Assembly (NCBI RefSeq): GCF_905220365.1
Contig: NC_061131.1
Location: 5,865,318-5,929,317, forward strand
DNA from: Vanessa cardui
Taxonomy: Eukaryota > Arthropoda > Insecta > Lepidoptera > Nymphalidae
Direction of reading: 5' to 3'
Length of the DNA: 64,000 nucleotides
In this document: positions 40,551 to 54,300 of the stretch, in pieces
How the letters are laid out: each line of letters opens with the position of its first letter
Numbering within the stretch: the first letter of the stretch is position 1
Notes under the pieces: generated by a model
What the model was told of the DNA's origin: nothing
The model's database searches: none
Seen by the model: the letters and a program-made list of their open reading frames with translations, nothing else
Made by a program: the position numbers and the translations under genes

Positions 40551-43500
40551 GAATAAACATAATGAAAACAAACATTAATTATATCGAAACTAACCATAAT
40601 GACAGTATACTGTAACCGTACGTACAACATTTATATTAACATTAATCAATTCAATTCACAAAACGATTAGATATGTTGACAATTACATTGATATTTGAAA
40701 GATATGACAAGTGAAAATCTAACTGTCCGATCTACGTGTCCTATCTATAGTACCACTAAAGATTTGCAAAAACATAATAAATGATTAAGTACCTACTTTA
40801 ACTGAAGGCTCTGTCTTTTCGAACAAGCATTACAGTAAGAACATAATCATGTTAAGTAACTAGTATAAGTTGTCAAAAATATATTACAATATTCTTTTTT
40901 TCATGAACATGTATAAACCATACAAGGATAATAAATCATTTTTTTATTATGTAAAATAATTAATTAATGATTGCTTTATCGATTAAAATAATTAAATAAT
41001 AATGTCACTTAAATATAGACAGAACCTTTCAGAGCTCATTTAATTGCATTTCACATCAATTATTTTAGAATTTGAACACCACATATAATATAGATCAATA
41101 TATTATAAAAATGGGTGTGATGTTTATTTGCAAGGAATTTTTCGGAGATGATCATTGAGATAGCCACAATGTTGATCAAAAAGGTATTAATTAAATAATT
41201 TAAATGCTTATAAAAATTGTAAAAGAGATTGACAGATATTTTGTTATTAGTTATTGTTCTGATATAGATCTTAACTATACTCAGTCAAAGTACGAATGAC
41301 TTTATTGCTAAATGAATTAAAAAATGGCGCAGCCCACTCTAGACTCGTCAATCATTCGTATACCACGTCAATTATGCTTTTTAAAATTATACAATTTAAT
41401 TAATTATTCTTATTTCACAAAGACAAGATACGTTTCTAAGTACATTTCTTAAATATTCTCAAAATTTTACAACAGATAAAGATAAGCTTTAGAAGTATTT
41501 GTATAGTGATTTTAAACTCGTTCGTGAAGTAAACTTATATCGACTAAAATTATTATTATTTACCCTGGTATTCTACAATATCATAAATCGAGATTTGCGA
41601 CTCCAAATTGAAGTGTGTGTTTGAAGAATTAAGCGAATATTTATATTGAGTTGAATATTGTATAAGCACAACAAACTACACAACCCTTTTTACCCAATCA
41701 TCGGAAACCTTTAGAGATTTCAAAGTTACATCATCATATTTTACGCGGCAACATTTCAATTTTCCATTAAAAACTTCGCAGTCTAAAGAGGAATGAATGC
41801 GTTTCATACCAATTCATTAAAAACTTTTCGAGTGATATTAATTTAATCTTGTACTAATAGTCACAAAGTCTTAAGAGGGAGTTCCAAAAAGGTGCAATAA
41901 CAATAAAAAATTCAGGTGCTAACACGAATAAAAATTTACTATTACATTTAGTAAATATTTGCTAAAATTGTTTTTAATTACACTATTTTACAGCGCAGTT
42001 TGACCCTGTCTATAAAAGGCTAATAATTAAGTAATACATATCGAAACGAAGCAAATATATAAAGAAATAAGAAGGCACGAAATTTTATGATCTTTTTCTC
42101 AAGCATATTGCGTATAAATTTTCAACAAAAACATGCAAATAATTTTTTAAACAGATAAAATAACTAATAGATTTTTCATCCTTTGGCTGGATTTGGGGGT
42201 ACATTTAAAAATGTAAATATTATGTGTACTCTAAAATATTAATTCACGACACTGATCTGTATAACATTACAAGTGTTCATTACGCATATTTAATAATTTA
42301 TATAAAGAGACAAAGTAGACACGGATGCTGTCTGCTCCGATTTCCTAGCGGAAAATTCTTGCACACATCCGAAGACGACACGACGGACACTTTAGCGTCG
42401 CATTAAATATTTAAGCTACAATTAAATTCCAACAAAACTAACACGATTACTTCAGATCTAGCTTATATAAACATTTAAATAATTGAGCAAATCAAAATAA
42501 CAGTAACAATAATACCTAAGATAATACGATTACAATATTGGATGTTTTCAAAGTATTGCAAATTATTTATATACTCGAAAATAGTACATTAAGTAATATT
42601 TTTAAATGTCATTGTACTAAATGTATAATTCAACAACACCAATAGACTAATAAATACTTCTTTATCAGAAAGTATCTGCGTTACAATTGCCATTAATAGC
42701 ATGCCGTGTAAATAATAAATTGCCGTTCAACGTATTGCATCGGCGGCGTCCTACGCTCTGTGACCACGTGACCCCGCTACGAAGCGCCCTCTACAACTAC
42801 TCGCATGCCGTCCGACGCGTCTTCAGCTCATATGACGTAGCATGCGGCACAAAAGTGCCTCTCCAATCGTACATCACAGCTATAGAATTACCTTTCTCTC
42901 TCTAGTAACTCTTTTAACGTTACCGAGTTATTTGTATAGATTATAATCTACTATACCTGCGTGTTACTTAAAGTTAAAAAGCTCTATACATTGTCTTATT
43001 TGTATATATTTTTTTATATAAATAATTGAGTTTATTATTTTTATTGCTAAGATAAAATACTTTAAGTGAGAGCACGCAAACATATTTTTATATTTTTTTC
43101 TTCGACATACACAAGTATAGTTAAATAAAATACAGTATAAAATAAAAAATAACCAATCCAAACAATAATTTTGACTAGAATTTATTAAATAACGTTTTGT
43201 CTTTTTCTCATCAGACCAATTTGACTAGTACTAAAAATATTATTAATTGTAATTATAGTAATTTTAAGAACGTCACAAACACAAAATAAGTAAAATAATT
43301 GTATATAGATATTTGGCACTAAAGTTCAAAAATTCACAATTAAATACTGGAAGGGAAGACATAAGGGATACGTTAGGGATATGTTTGAAGATTCTTTATC
43401 CTAACCGTGAAAGTGGCCTTACTCTAGGGTGCAAAAAAATGTTATTGGTGGTTTAAATCAACGTGTTTCAATTTTTAAGATACCCAATAGTTTCGAATAT

Positions 43501-45153
43501 TGAGTGTTACTTTTTATATATTAACTTGACTGTTTATTATTGGCATTGTTGCATGTATTTTGGCACAAAATATTTGATAAAATGTGGCACTATTTCTTTC
43601 TAAAAGATCAAAAATACTTTACTGGAAAGCATCTTAATACACTGGTCCTATACTTACCTTAGTCTAGTTAAACCTAAACTTTTTTTTTTCATTTTTGTTT
43701 TTTATGTCGCTTACCACAGACTATCTAAAATCTCAATCTAAGACTAAATATCATGAGCAGTCTGGAGAGGGTAATAAAGTAATCGAAATAAAGTGTTCTT
43801 AATTCACTAAATTGTAACTACATTCAGAATAATTTAGCAATAAATCCACAACATTCATAATGTTAAACAAATTCAACAATCTTTGGCTTTGATCCCTGGA
43901 CCAATATTATTTATTCGACTTAAAACGCTGTTGCCGATGTACACGAGGTGTTTATGTTAGAATTCTTCAAATGTTAAATAAATTAGAAGACTATCACATT
44001 TAGTAACACTATTTTACATCTAACGTCTTTTTTGTGATAATAGACGATATTTTAAAATATAATATACTGAATGTTTCAGTTCGCCACCGTTTCTCTGTTA
44101 ATGTAAGTTTCTTAAAGGATTTGATCCCATCGGTTTCGTAAAGCCACATCGCGTTCGCACGACGGACCTTGTAAAACTTACAGACTGGCTGTTAATGACA
44201 ATTTTGTACGAGTAGAATATATCAAAAATCGCAAGAGGAAACAATTTATCATAACGTCAAGAGCGTCCGAACTTTATTACAATTGAAATGACTCCCGAAA
44301 CAGCCGGTCGCACCTCGAAACAAAAATGTCCTTCGGTGCGGTTCAAGTAACGAATAACATTCGATTTTTGGAACAAAATTGTCATTAAACGCGAGAATGT
44401 AAGAGTGCTTACTGTAACACCTAATTTTCCAGGTAATTACGATTATGTTATTTACAAATATTGTCTTTAACCCTCTCACTCTGTTCGCTAGTCTAACGCT
44501 AAGCTACGTCAGCGGATCCGAGGTCGATTGTAACGCATCTACATCTAATGTACGCCGACGCTCGATTAAATAATTTCGAACATTTGTTTATTTCCGATCA
44601 GTCCTCTACCGATCATAAATAATGAAAGATCCAACCGAATATAGAATTATTTGACCGCTTAAATCCGTAGTAAATTCGATCAGCTTAGTCACTCCCGACG
44701 TCGGAAATCTTATTCCCTGAACAGTGAACAAAGGCAAAAAATTATAGATTCCTATCATGCGCTCCTCACATTTATCGTCGTGCACTGTTCACGGACCGAA
44801 TAAATATTCAAAATCTCAGTCCTTTAATTAGTTATCATCATTCGAGTGCCCAACTAGTACCACTCCTCGACTGTCGATCACACGACCGACGGGTGAACTC
44901 CAATCAATCAAACATTGGAGAATAAATATAAGAATATCTAAAATACTTATAAACTCGTAACAAATGTAAACATACATTCAGCTAATCGCCGATCGCTTTC
45001 CCTCACGTTTCCCGATAGTTTGGTCGAAATGTTTATTTTATTTTATTTGAAGAAGTACATCGGAGCCAGATTCCCGTATTGCGGTTGGATGTAGTAGCGG
45101 TCGGTGTTGTAGAACTTGGTTGCAATGCTGGAAGTCTGGCCTCGGAGCCCCAT
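40545..45153 (-). other. probable long 3' UTR of the short mub isoform
   Basis: About 4.6 kb with no recognisable transposon and no credible coding exon, in clear contrast to both sides, with patches of higher GC at 42.3-42.9 and 44.1-44.6 kb. An AATAAA on the minus strand at 40550-40545, with another A-rich signal just below it, could end the transcript. A nearer AATAAA lies at about 45035, so a short UTR is also possible. The UTR is an inference. Confidence 0.35.
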
Positions 45154-45238
45154 TCAATGGATCGGCGCCTTGACGATGTGGTTTGGCGCGATGTAGTGGT
45201 AGCCGGGCAGTGGCAGCCCCGCCGTCTCCATCGTGATC
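45154..45238 (-). CDS. mub: mub alternative last exon B (short C-terminal tail)
   Basis: 85-nt exon with acceptor TTTCAG, open in the phase left by exon 10. Joining gives an Arg codon, then ITMETAGLPLPGYHYIAPNH and seven more residues to a TGA at 45156-45154. The METAGLPLPGYHYIAP type of ending is consistent with a known PCBP tail, so a 398-residue isoform is inferred. It competes with exon A at 48334 for the same GC donor. Confidence 0.78.
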
Positions 45239-47123
45239 CTGAAACGGGAGGAGCGGCTCAGTCTCGCGTCACCATTGGCTCACGTATTCCATTATGTTAC
45301 GGTAAGTTGGATTTGGAAGCAATGAGGAGTTTGTCGGTACGATCAGTCGACAGGCGTCTCGTCCGTTACGTGGAATAACTAGGAGAAAAATTAAAATGTA
45401 GGGAAAGAAACATCTTACCAGGATATTGGATGATCCAGTGAGCTGTAGGATGAAGGTACACGATGGACCGAATGTCAGCTTTTCAGGTATCACAGGAATA
45501 TTAAGTGTCTGAGTAGACAGGGAGGTGGCGTGGGTCTTGAGGAAGCTTTGTATTTCAGACCGTAATAAAATATTTATCTGTACCTGACACGAAAACACAT
45601 TAGCATGGGAAAAGGAAAACGACACATTTCATTATGATTTTATTAAGTAAGTTCTTAACACTTTTTCTTAACAATACTAGCGAATAATACGATTCCTGAA
45701 AAGAAAATGTCTATTATCTTATAGTTAACATGATTTTAAATTACGAATAAAATTATATTGACAGGCAAATAATCTGCTTTCCACCTGGAACTATATCTAA
45801 CTTTAAAACATTCGAATTGGACCTCGATTTTATGTTCGCCCTAACTAACGAGATATTGTAAAGGTAAAACGTAGTTATTATCCTCATCATTATCTACTCA
45901 CAGATTCTAAACTAACTCTCCTTTATAACGTGAAGTACAAAACATTCCATTCTACGATAACTAACCTAACCTCTTAATTGATGACAAGTTTTCACAAGTT
46001 ACTTTTATAAAATACTATTATTGCTGTGAAAGAGAAATATTCAACGTACAATATCATGAAAGTGGTTTGATATATAAAGAAAAAATAAATCGATAATATT
46101 TCGTTATATTGATAAAAATTCAGCTGTTATCCTCGTACATTTTAACCTTACTATCGAGAATCTAAGTTAATTAAAAAAATATACAGAGTTAAAACTCATC
46201 TATCGCCATCAAACTATACTTCAGTTTCATTATCAATGCGGGATTAATATACAAAATTGTTTCATTTTTTCGTTAGGTAATAGTTTGATTTTGGTACCGG
46301 TGATTTGGAACATAACTCACGAACAAATGAATGCCAGTATTTGAAGTATGGTTTGATGTCTCCGCTAGACACCCTGTATTTGTATTACATTAGACTTCTA
46401 TACAATCGTTTACACGCGAAGCACTCTGTATACCTACAGCCTTTAAGCTTCTACGTATTTCTACTATTGTCACATTCCTAGTTATCGTTAGATGACTATT
46501 GCTTTGAGTGTAATTTAAATAAATAGATTTAAAAATTATTTACGTAGCATCGATTGAAAATATTTGTCAAAATAAAAAGCGATTTAACAAATGTAAAATT
46601 TGGAATTTTTCGTCACAAGTTATTGAAAAAATATTTCAAGACATAAAATATGAAAATAGATTTTTATAAAAATTAATATTACACTTTGTTTATACTAATA
46701 TAAACCAGGGCTTATAAGTAATAAATATGCAAAAAAATCTACAAAGTTAAACCATCAGATTGAAAAGTAATAATAGTGGGTAACATTGCCCTTCGATAAT
46801 ATAAAAAAAAAAATGGCGACGAAAATAAGATGACGCGACGAAATTTGTAATTTTAGTAGAATGAATCTAAAGATTAGATCTAATCTAAATTCTATTTTTA
46901 AACGACTACCGACGGTATAAAAATATTAGCTATGCTTCATTTTTATACATAACTCTAAAACACGTCGTTAAATTTCACTAGTTGCCTCAATTTTGGTTCT
47001 CATTCGTTCTTAAAAAGAAAAACAAGGACAGCAAATGTACAAACAGCAGTCGCTTGTAAAGTACACGACTGGATGTGATCTTGCGTCGATGGAATTGGAA
47101 TTTCAGAACTTGATAGATTATTA
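45239..47123. other. mub intron between the two last exons
   Basis: AT-rich single-copy-looking DNA between last exon B and the 3' UTR of last exon A. I see no further exon or transposon in it. Confidence 0.4.
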
Positions 47124-48042
47124 TTTATTAAATCATTGATTTATTAACAGAAATAACGAGGATTTATATAGTTACAAAATTATACCATCGACATTATTTA
47201 TACAACATTTCATTAAAAGCAGGAATAGATTGTTTTTTATATGCACGTTCGTATAAATGCATCTTGTCAAACTACAAAATGGATGCACTTTTATGATACA
47301 AATTCAACATCTAATAAGTGCCAATCTTAAGTCAACGTATTTTTCACCTCCTAAATGGAGATCTACACTACAAGATAATCATTATGAGGAAACGATACAG
47401 GCTCATTGAACATGACCGGTCATATTAAAAATATTATCTTTTGATGGAATTGTTGAATATATTCACGCATTTCGTGGATACGTTAAACAAAATTTATTAT
47501 AATTAATCGTTAGTAAAAGGTTATATTTTACACAACTTCAATCAATGAAAAGTCACTATGTTTGTATCGCGAATTAGCTAAGAATCGTTAAAAGGTATTT
47601 ATGTTTGCAACTGGTGACGAATTATACTACAACGGGTTTTCATCGAATGTTTCCCCGTTACTACTTTTCAACCTGTGTATACTTTAAGTAGACGTAACAG
47701 TCTTTTAAAATTTTACACCGACAACGAGATTCACAGTGCGTCACACACAAACAGTGACGTAATTAACTCACACCCACACAAACGTGACCCACTACGAACT
47801 CGCTTTAAATAAATACATTTCTAAAACATATAAAAGTATATTTCATCGATACCTAATACGACAGTCACGAGCGATCCGAGCCTTAGACGAAATCGTTCTT
47901 AAAACAAAAAAAAAACGGGACTACGAGGGAAGCGCGCCCGGAGCCTCTCGATATCGATATCGATAATCTTTGGACGAGCGACGTCGGCGCGAGGGTACGA
48001 GGAGAAATCGATCCGGCGGGAACCTGAGCGACGGCGACGCGC
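47124..48042 (-). other. possible 3' UTR of the long mub isoform
   Basis: Sequence after the stop of last exon A. The first minus-strand AATAAA is at 47129-47124, about 915 nt downstream. The part next to the stop is GC-rich and then becomes AT-rich. No repeat is seen here. Confidence 0.3.
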
Positions 48043-48334
48043 CTAGTAGGGACTGTATTTATTGCGCTCCTTGGAGGTCTTGGAGGGGGGTTCGTCGTCG
48101 GCGCGGCGCGCGAAGGTCTTGTGCGAGCGGTGCACGCCCGTGGTCTGGACGGGCGGCGCCGCTCCAGCCAGCAGGTCTGACAGCCCGCCAAGCGCGGACA
48201 GCGAGCTGAGCGCGCCCAACGCGCCGCTCTTGCTGAGCAGCTGAGCGAGCGGGATGGCGGACGCCAGCGGGCTCGTGCCGCTCCCGCCCGCGCCAGACGC
48301 GCTACCCTCCAGATTCGCCTTCTGAAGCTCCACA
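48043..48334 (-). CDS. mub: mub alternative last exon A (long C-terminal tail)
   Basis: 292-nt terminal exon for residues 371-467 and stop TAG at 48045-48043. It begins SVELQKANLEGS, continues with Ser/Ala/Leu/Gly-rich low-complexity sequence, and ends in a basic and polar segment, ERNKYSPY. Acceptor CCGCAG. The VELQKANLE start is the expected continuation of KH3 in insect PCBP. It is very GC-rich. The first AATAAA downstream on this strand is at 47129-47124. Confidence 0.87.
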
Positions 48335-51300
48335 CTGCGGGGCCGGGACAGGACTCACGTGAGGGCCAGGCGACAACCTGAGACGTCTCGATGCCGGACC
48401 GCGACTGCCTACCGACCACAGATCCCACAACGAAAGGGACCGAGTACGGAACGTTCAATGGCGACGTATGTGCCCGAGCACGGAACGTTCAATGTACAGT
48501 ATTTATGCCTACACTAATGTATTTTTACGTGCGACCGACCTAAAATTACTACTAATTAAGTCTCTAGATGTAAAATTTTAGTTAAAACATTAAATGTTAA
48601 TATTAAATATATTTCATAGTTTTTTTTTATTACGTACTAAAGAAACATTAGTTAAAATTTAATATACTATATTATGTATTTAAATATTAGTATATACAAA
48701 CAGTATATTAGGCATTCACAAAAACAAAATCCCGTAGTAGCTTAAAATTACGGTTAATCGTCACCAAGATAAATGTTAAAATTTAAGGCATATCATTCAT
48801 GGAATGTTGATATATAGAATGCAGCACGGTTTTTGAAGGTCCGGATAAAATGGTCACTGGCTATTAGTTTGACAAGTTTTACAAAAATATAAACGTCCAA
48901 TAACTGCAAGTGCGTCTGTGTACGCAACTATTCGTTTAATACAAGTTTATAATTAATATTTACCAAATACGATTTACTTAAGCGACTTCGTGGTTTTTAT
49001 CTTTCAATGTTCATCACAGTCATTGTCTCACGGGTAACTAATTCATTATTGTATCGCAATATTCTTATCGAACGGATATTTAATTCCTGAATCTATAATA
49101 ATTTTAAAATTGTTTTAATTCGGCTTAAGTTATTATATAAGTTAGTTATATAAATATGAGAATGAAACAATACTTTCGATTAAAACAAACTGCTCGAATT
49201 TGTTTTGGTAATACTAAAAAAATACTCTCAAAATTTATGTGGTTTGTTACAAAATGAATTGTCAAATAAAGTGTCGTCATGGAGCACACACTAGTCAGTT
49301 AAATAAACTTTAGTTTAAACGGCGATTATATCAGGTTGCGTTGCTCAAAAATGTACTTTAAAAAGTTATCAAATCGGTAACACTATCTAATTAAAAAACC
49401 GCCTATAGTACTTCGGAAACCCGGCAATACATTTTAATTTTTTGATTTGGTTGCGCATAATATCGAAGTGAAACGTTTAAATTAATTCGGTCATCGAAAC
49501 GCCTCAATAATAGGTAGAGACAAATCAAAGGAATGTCAGGGGATGACAAATAAACTGTTGCTTAAAGGTGGACTAGGCATAACGTTTTGGACGAATGGGT
49601 TACAATTTGTTCGTGGGGCATAAGTAGGGATATTTTAGAGGATTCGTTAGTTTAAATAATATAAAAATACTTGCCTCATATTGATGAGATACTGGGCCAG
49701 AGCAACGGAGTCCGGGTTGCCGGAGATCGTGATGGTGCGGTCGGTGCTCCCGCCCTCGCGCTCCTCACAGTTCGATATCCGGATCATTGCGCCTGAGATT
49801 TGGCGAATTTCTGCGATTTTGGTGCCACCCTAAAAATTTACGCATCATATTTCAATCACACATCAATCATTAGCCTATAGCTGTCCACTGCTGGAAATAG
49901 GCATCAAATTTACCTATAAATAATACACTAGCGAAATAAAGTATAGTACGACACAACTTAGATGTCGCATCGGCAAAATTCGTAAAACCGATCACATCCG
50001 AATTGAGTACGCTATCCTAAATTATCAATATTTATTTCTCATGCGAATATGATCTTTGCACAAACGTAATAACTTGTAATATCATATGACCTAATACATT
50101 CGTCAATTTGACGCGTCGATTTAGATGCACTTGCTTTCTCTGACGCGTTAATCTATAGCGACGAATAGCGTCGAATGGCGCGATAGGGAGCTATTTCTAT
50201 TGGTTGTGTAAATCGGCAGTAATCGGTTTTATTTTCATTCCATTGCATTTTCCGATGCTACATCTAATTTGTGTTGTACTATAATTAAAGATTTTGGGCA
50301 TTCTTCGCGTTAGGTTTAAGGCACAAAATGAGCTAGCAAAGATGATGATTACAAGGCGAGAGAGCGCGACCGACCTTGCCAATGATGCAGCCGATGAGTT
50401 CGTTGGGCACCGTCATCTCGTGCGACTGCTGGTTGGTGGCGGGCGTATTGCGCGTCTGGTTGGACGTGCGAAGCTGAGAGCCCGCCAGTGCCGCCAGCGC
50501 TACGGATCATCATATATATACACATACATACACTTACAACCCTCCGAAGTTACCATACGTGTTATTTTGATTTACATGACAGAACTACAGCCAAAATGCT
50601 ATCTGAATAGTTAGTTACCTATATTGAATACCATTTATAAAGTGTTTAGTGACAATCAGATAGCACAAGTTTGAGATGGCTCCGTTACAACCCTCCGACG
50701 TTATCATACGCGATATTTTGATTTACATGACAGAACTACAGCCAAAACGCTATCTGAATAGTTAGTTACCCATATTAAATACCATTTTAAAGTGTTTAGT
50801 GATAATCAGATATCACATTTTCGAGAATTCCAAGCGATGATATTTTGGCTTGACAAATATTAATTAGATTGTATAAGTACTGAGAACTTTGACACCGCAT
50901 CAGAATCACTTAGCACTTTTTAGAACCGAGTGGATTGTAGACATATTCATCAATCTCGCCAATTTTGGGTCCAACGTTTGAAGTTGAGCCAAAGCAAGCC
51001 AACACAAAAGGACCAAAATGAAAAAGTTTTTACGAGACAGGGTTCTGTTCAGGACTGTTCTAGCCTCCAATAGGGTTTAATGTGTTTACCTGCTGGATTA
51101 AGACCGCCAGTGTTCGCCGGTCCGAGACCTCCAAGTCCGAGAGCAGCTAATCCTGCTAACGGAGACTTAGCTAGCCCACCCATCTGAAAAATAACAAATT
51201 ATAAGTATATCCTGTTGAAAGATTGAACAATAGATACGATATAATGTTTTCAAGCTCCAGCTGCTTGTTTTCATCTCCGTTGATATGATGAGGATGGGAT

Positions 51301-54300
51301 CGCTGGAAAGGGTTGCCTGGGTAAAAAATAGTTTTTAGAGTAATAAATATCGTTCCGAAGAAAATTCGCATTTACTCTGCAGGTTTAATTTACGTATTAA
51401 AATAGAAAAACGGTTTTATATTTTATCGAAAGAAATTAATATTAAAATATAATATGTTTTAAGTGAAAAAACAGGCAATGCGAATTCTCTCTGCTCGAAA
51501 GTCCACCACGTTGTGAGTTTCGAGTGGTGCTGCCCGTGAAAAAATGCATTGCCAGAATTGGGAGGAGGATAAATTCATTTTGATTTCTATAACTGAACAA
51601 ATAGTGTCATGTATAACATGCACTTCACGGCGGTTAATCATTGAATTATAACGTATTACAAAAATAAAATCGGTCAAGGCGTGGTAAAGGCTAAGTAAGG
51701 ATAGGTGCAAATATAGGAACGTCGAAAAAATCATTTGCGCCATCTTAATGCAAGTGAATGTTTAAAACTTAAAGCTCGTCTCGGCGATGCCAGAAAACAA
51801 ACAGATAAAGCTTGATATATTACGAATAGTATCTACGAATATATTATCTACATAATGATTGAATGTACGATTGTGCTGAAAAAAATGGTAGGATAACTAC
51901 TTTTACGGCTGTTAAATATTACACACTAACTATAGGGGTCAGGTAAACGTGCATCATTTCGAAGCCAGGAATTGGATATCATATGTACTTCCTAGCAAAG
52001 CATAGGGTATCAGCGCAAAATAAATTAATAAATGAGACCATTCCACACCACTGGGACATCTACATCATTCGCATTTAGTTATTGACTACTACGGGGATAA
52101 TGAAAGACATCTAAGCCAACTTGGGGGGTATGGGGCAGCACCAATCACATAAATTCACTCCTTATCCCACTCAACCTCATAGAGAAACGGCACATCGCCA
52201 GTTGTTGTAAAAAATTATGTATTGTTGAATTAGTTTTCTTATTGTTTACGAATAATTTGCGAGAATTTGAGGATTTTGAAAATCCAAATTTTAATAATTT
52301 CTTTTGTTTTCTATATAAATGAGTGATTTTGTTTATTCGCCAATATTTTTCTTCTTCTATAAAATACTCCAAAAATACAACGATATTAATTCTCCTGACG
52401 AGCATCCCGCCCCGCGATCACAGTGAAGAGAGCATAGAGATCGGAAGAGTCAAGAAGTGGTAGGGGTTATCGGGGCTCTATGAGGTCGGGCGGCGGTCAC
52501 TCACAAGGTGGTGTTCGTGCAGCGGCGGCAGCAGGTGAGCGGGCGGCAGCGCGCCCACCAGGGGCGGCTTCATCTCCAGCACGGGGAACACGGGCGCGCA
52601 CACCGCCTGCCACACCACACCCGTCACATACGGAACCCACTCTAGCGCCTAGCCCGTGCCAGCTCGCGATATCGCCACACATACGCAACCCACTCTATCG
52701 CCTAGCCCGTGCCAGCTCGCGATATCGCCACACATACGCAACCCACTCTAGCGTCTAGCCCGTGCCAGCTCGCGATATCGCCATATCGCGTACGCAACCC
52801 ACTCTAGCGCCTAGCCCGTGCCAGCTCGCGATATCGCCATATCGCGGTAAGCACTTCACTTCTAACATCTCGCTTTTTTTTATGGTATATGTTGGCGGAC
52901 GAGCATATGGGCCACCTGATGGTAAGTGGTCACCATAGACAATGACGCTGTAAGAAATATTAACTATTCTATACATCGTCAATGTGCCACCAACCTTAGG
53001 AACTAAGATGTTATGTCCCTTGTGCATGTAGTTACACTGGCTCACTCAACCTTCAAACCGTAACACAACAATACTGAGTACTGTTGTTTAGCGGTAGAAT
53101 AACTGATGAGTGGGTGGCACCTACCCAGACGGGCTTGCACAAAGCCCTACCACCAAGTAAATAAAATCGCTATACATACTAATTTGTTTACACTTTATAT
53201 TCAATTTTATTTTCAAGTATTTAGTGATCAGACGTTGGTGTAACTTTACACTAAACAGTATTGTTGAATTCCTGCACGTTTTTTGCTAAATATGTCATGT
53301 AAGACCAAGATTAATTTATAAAGTGTTAACAAGTGGAACATAGGCACCCAGCTGTTGTGGCATATAATAACAACTCTCAATAATATATTATATCCTGATT
53401 TATTTACCTATACTTTATTATTTGTATAATGTATTATTTATAATTACGTTATTCGTCAAGTTTATTAAATTAACAGTAATTTAACCTCACTAGTTCGTCA
53501 ACTGACTTCCGATTAGTTTATTAAAAGAGATAGGACGCGCCAAAAGGGACGCCATTTTGTTTTTAAAAAAAATACCTGTAAAACGTTACGCTGCACTAGT
53601 ATATAAAATTGAGAGTGTGAAGTGTTTTTTTATTTCTGAACCACAAGTTTTAACAGAAGATTTAATCACAACGAAAGAGTCGGATCGAGAGCTAATTAAA
53701 AAGTCCGCAACAATAAAAGTAAATGTAGTAAGAACCTAATTCCTCAGAATTCAAGAAAAGTAGACCTATTCTATAAACCTTGAATTTATTTTCGTTATCA
53801 CCGTTCGAGCGTTCCAGAATAGTCTCCTTGTCTTTGTTGTCGCTTCCTCTTAATCTTTTATTCTAAACAAAGCGGACAATGCCACACTCTACTCTTGTAA
53901 ATATGAAAACATTATACAGATTGTATTATGCTTTCATTTTACGTTTTTCTTTTCAATAAAAATCATTAATCTTAAATTTGTCAACCATTGAAAATTTTTC
54001 AGTCTGGGGGATGATGACATCTTAAAATTAATAAAGGCGTTGAATTCATTTTTTTATTTATGCCGTTTCGTTTTAATTTCGAGGGATGAAATCACCTCTT
54101 ACCAGTCTCCAAATCACAATCAAGTTTAACACAAGTGTGTAAGTTTCTCATCTAACCGCTCCCGGTGATTAGAATAAAGTCTCTAATTTGCATTTTAAAT
54201 ACTTCCAGATCGATTTGTTTGTTAAATCATCATTCGAACATAATAATGGTTGGTAATGGTAGGTAACCTTAACTGTTTTTATTTTGTCAAATCAACAAAT

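Noticed and set aside
45079..45378. 99-codon plus-strand open frame
   Set aside because: Complement of last exon B and nearby intron; no recognisable protein.
47883..48458. 191-codon minus-strand open frame overlapping the last exon
   Set aside because: It is an out-of-frame reading of GC-rich last exon A; the KH3-compatible frame (48334-48043) explains the sequence.
49668..49675. GT donor giving exon 10 a longer end
   Set aside because: It leaves phase 0, so exon 11 would be read in a frame that loses the VELQKANLE tail; the GC donor fits both last exons.
52635..52846. CRISPR-like array
   Set aside because: Units are contiguous tandem copies without unique spacers, in an insect intron.
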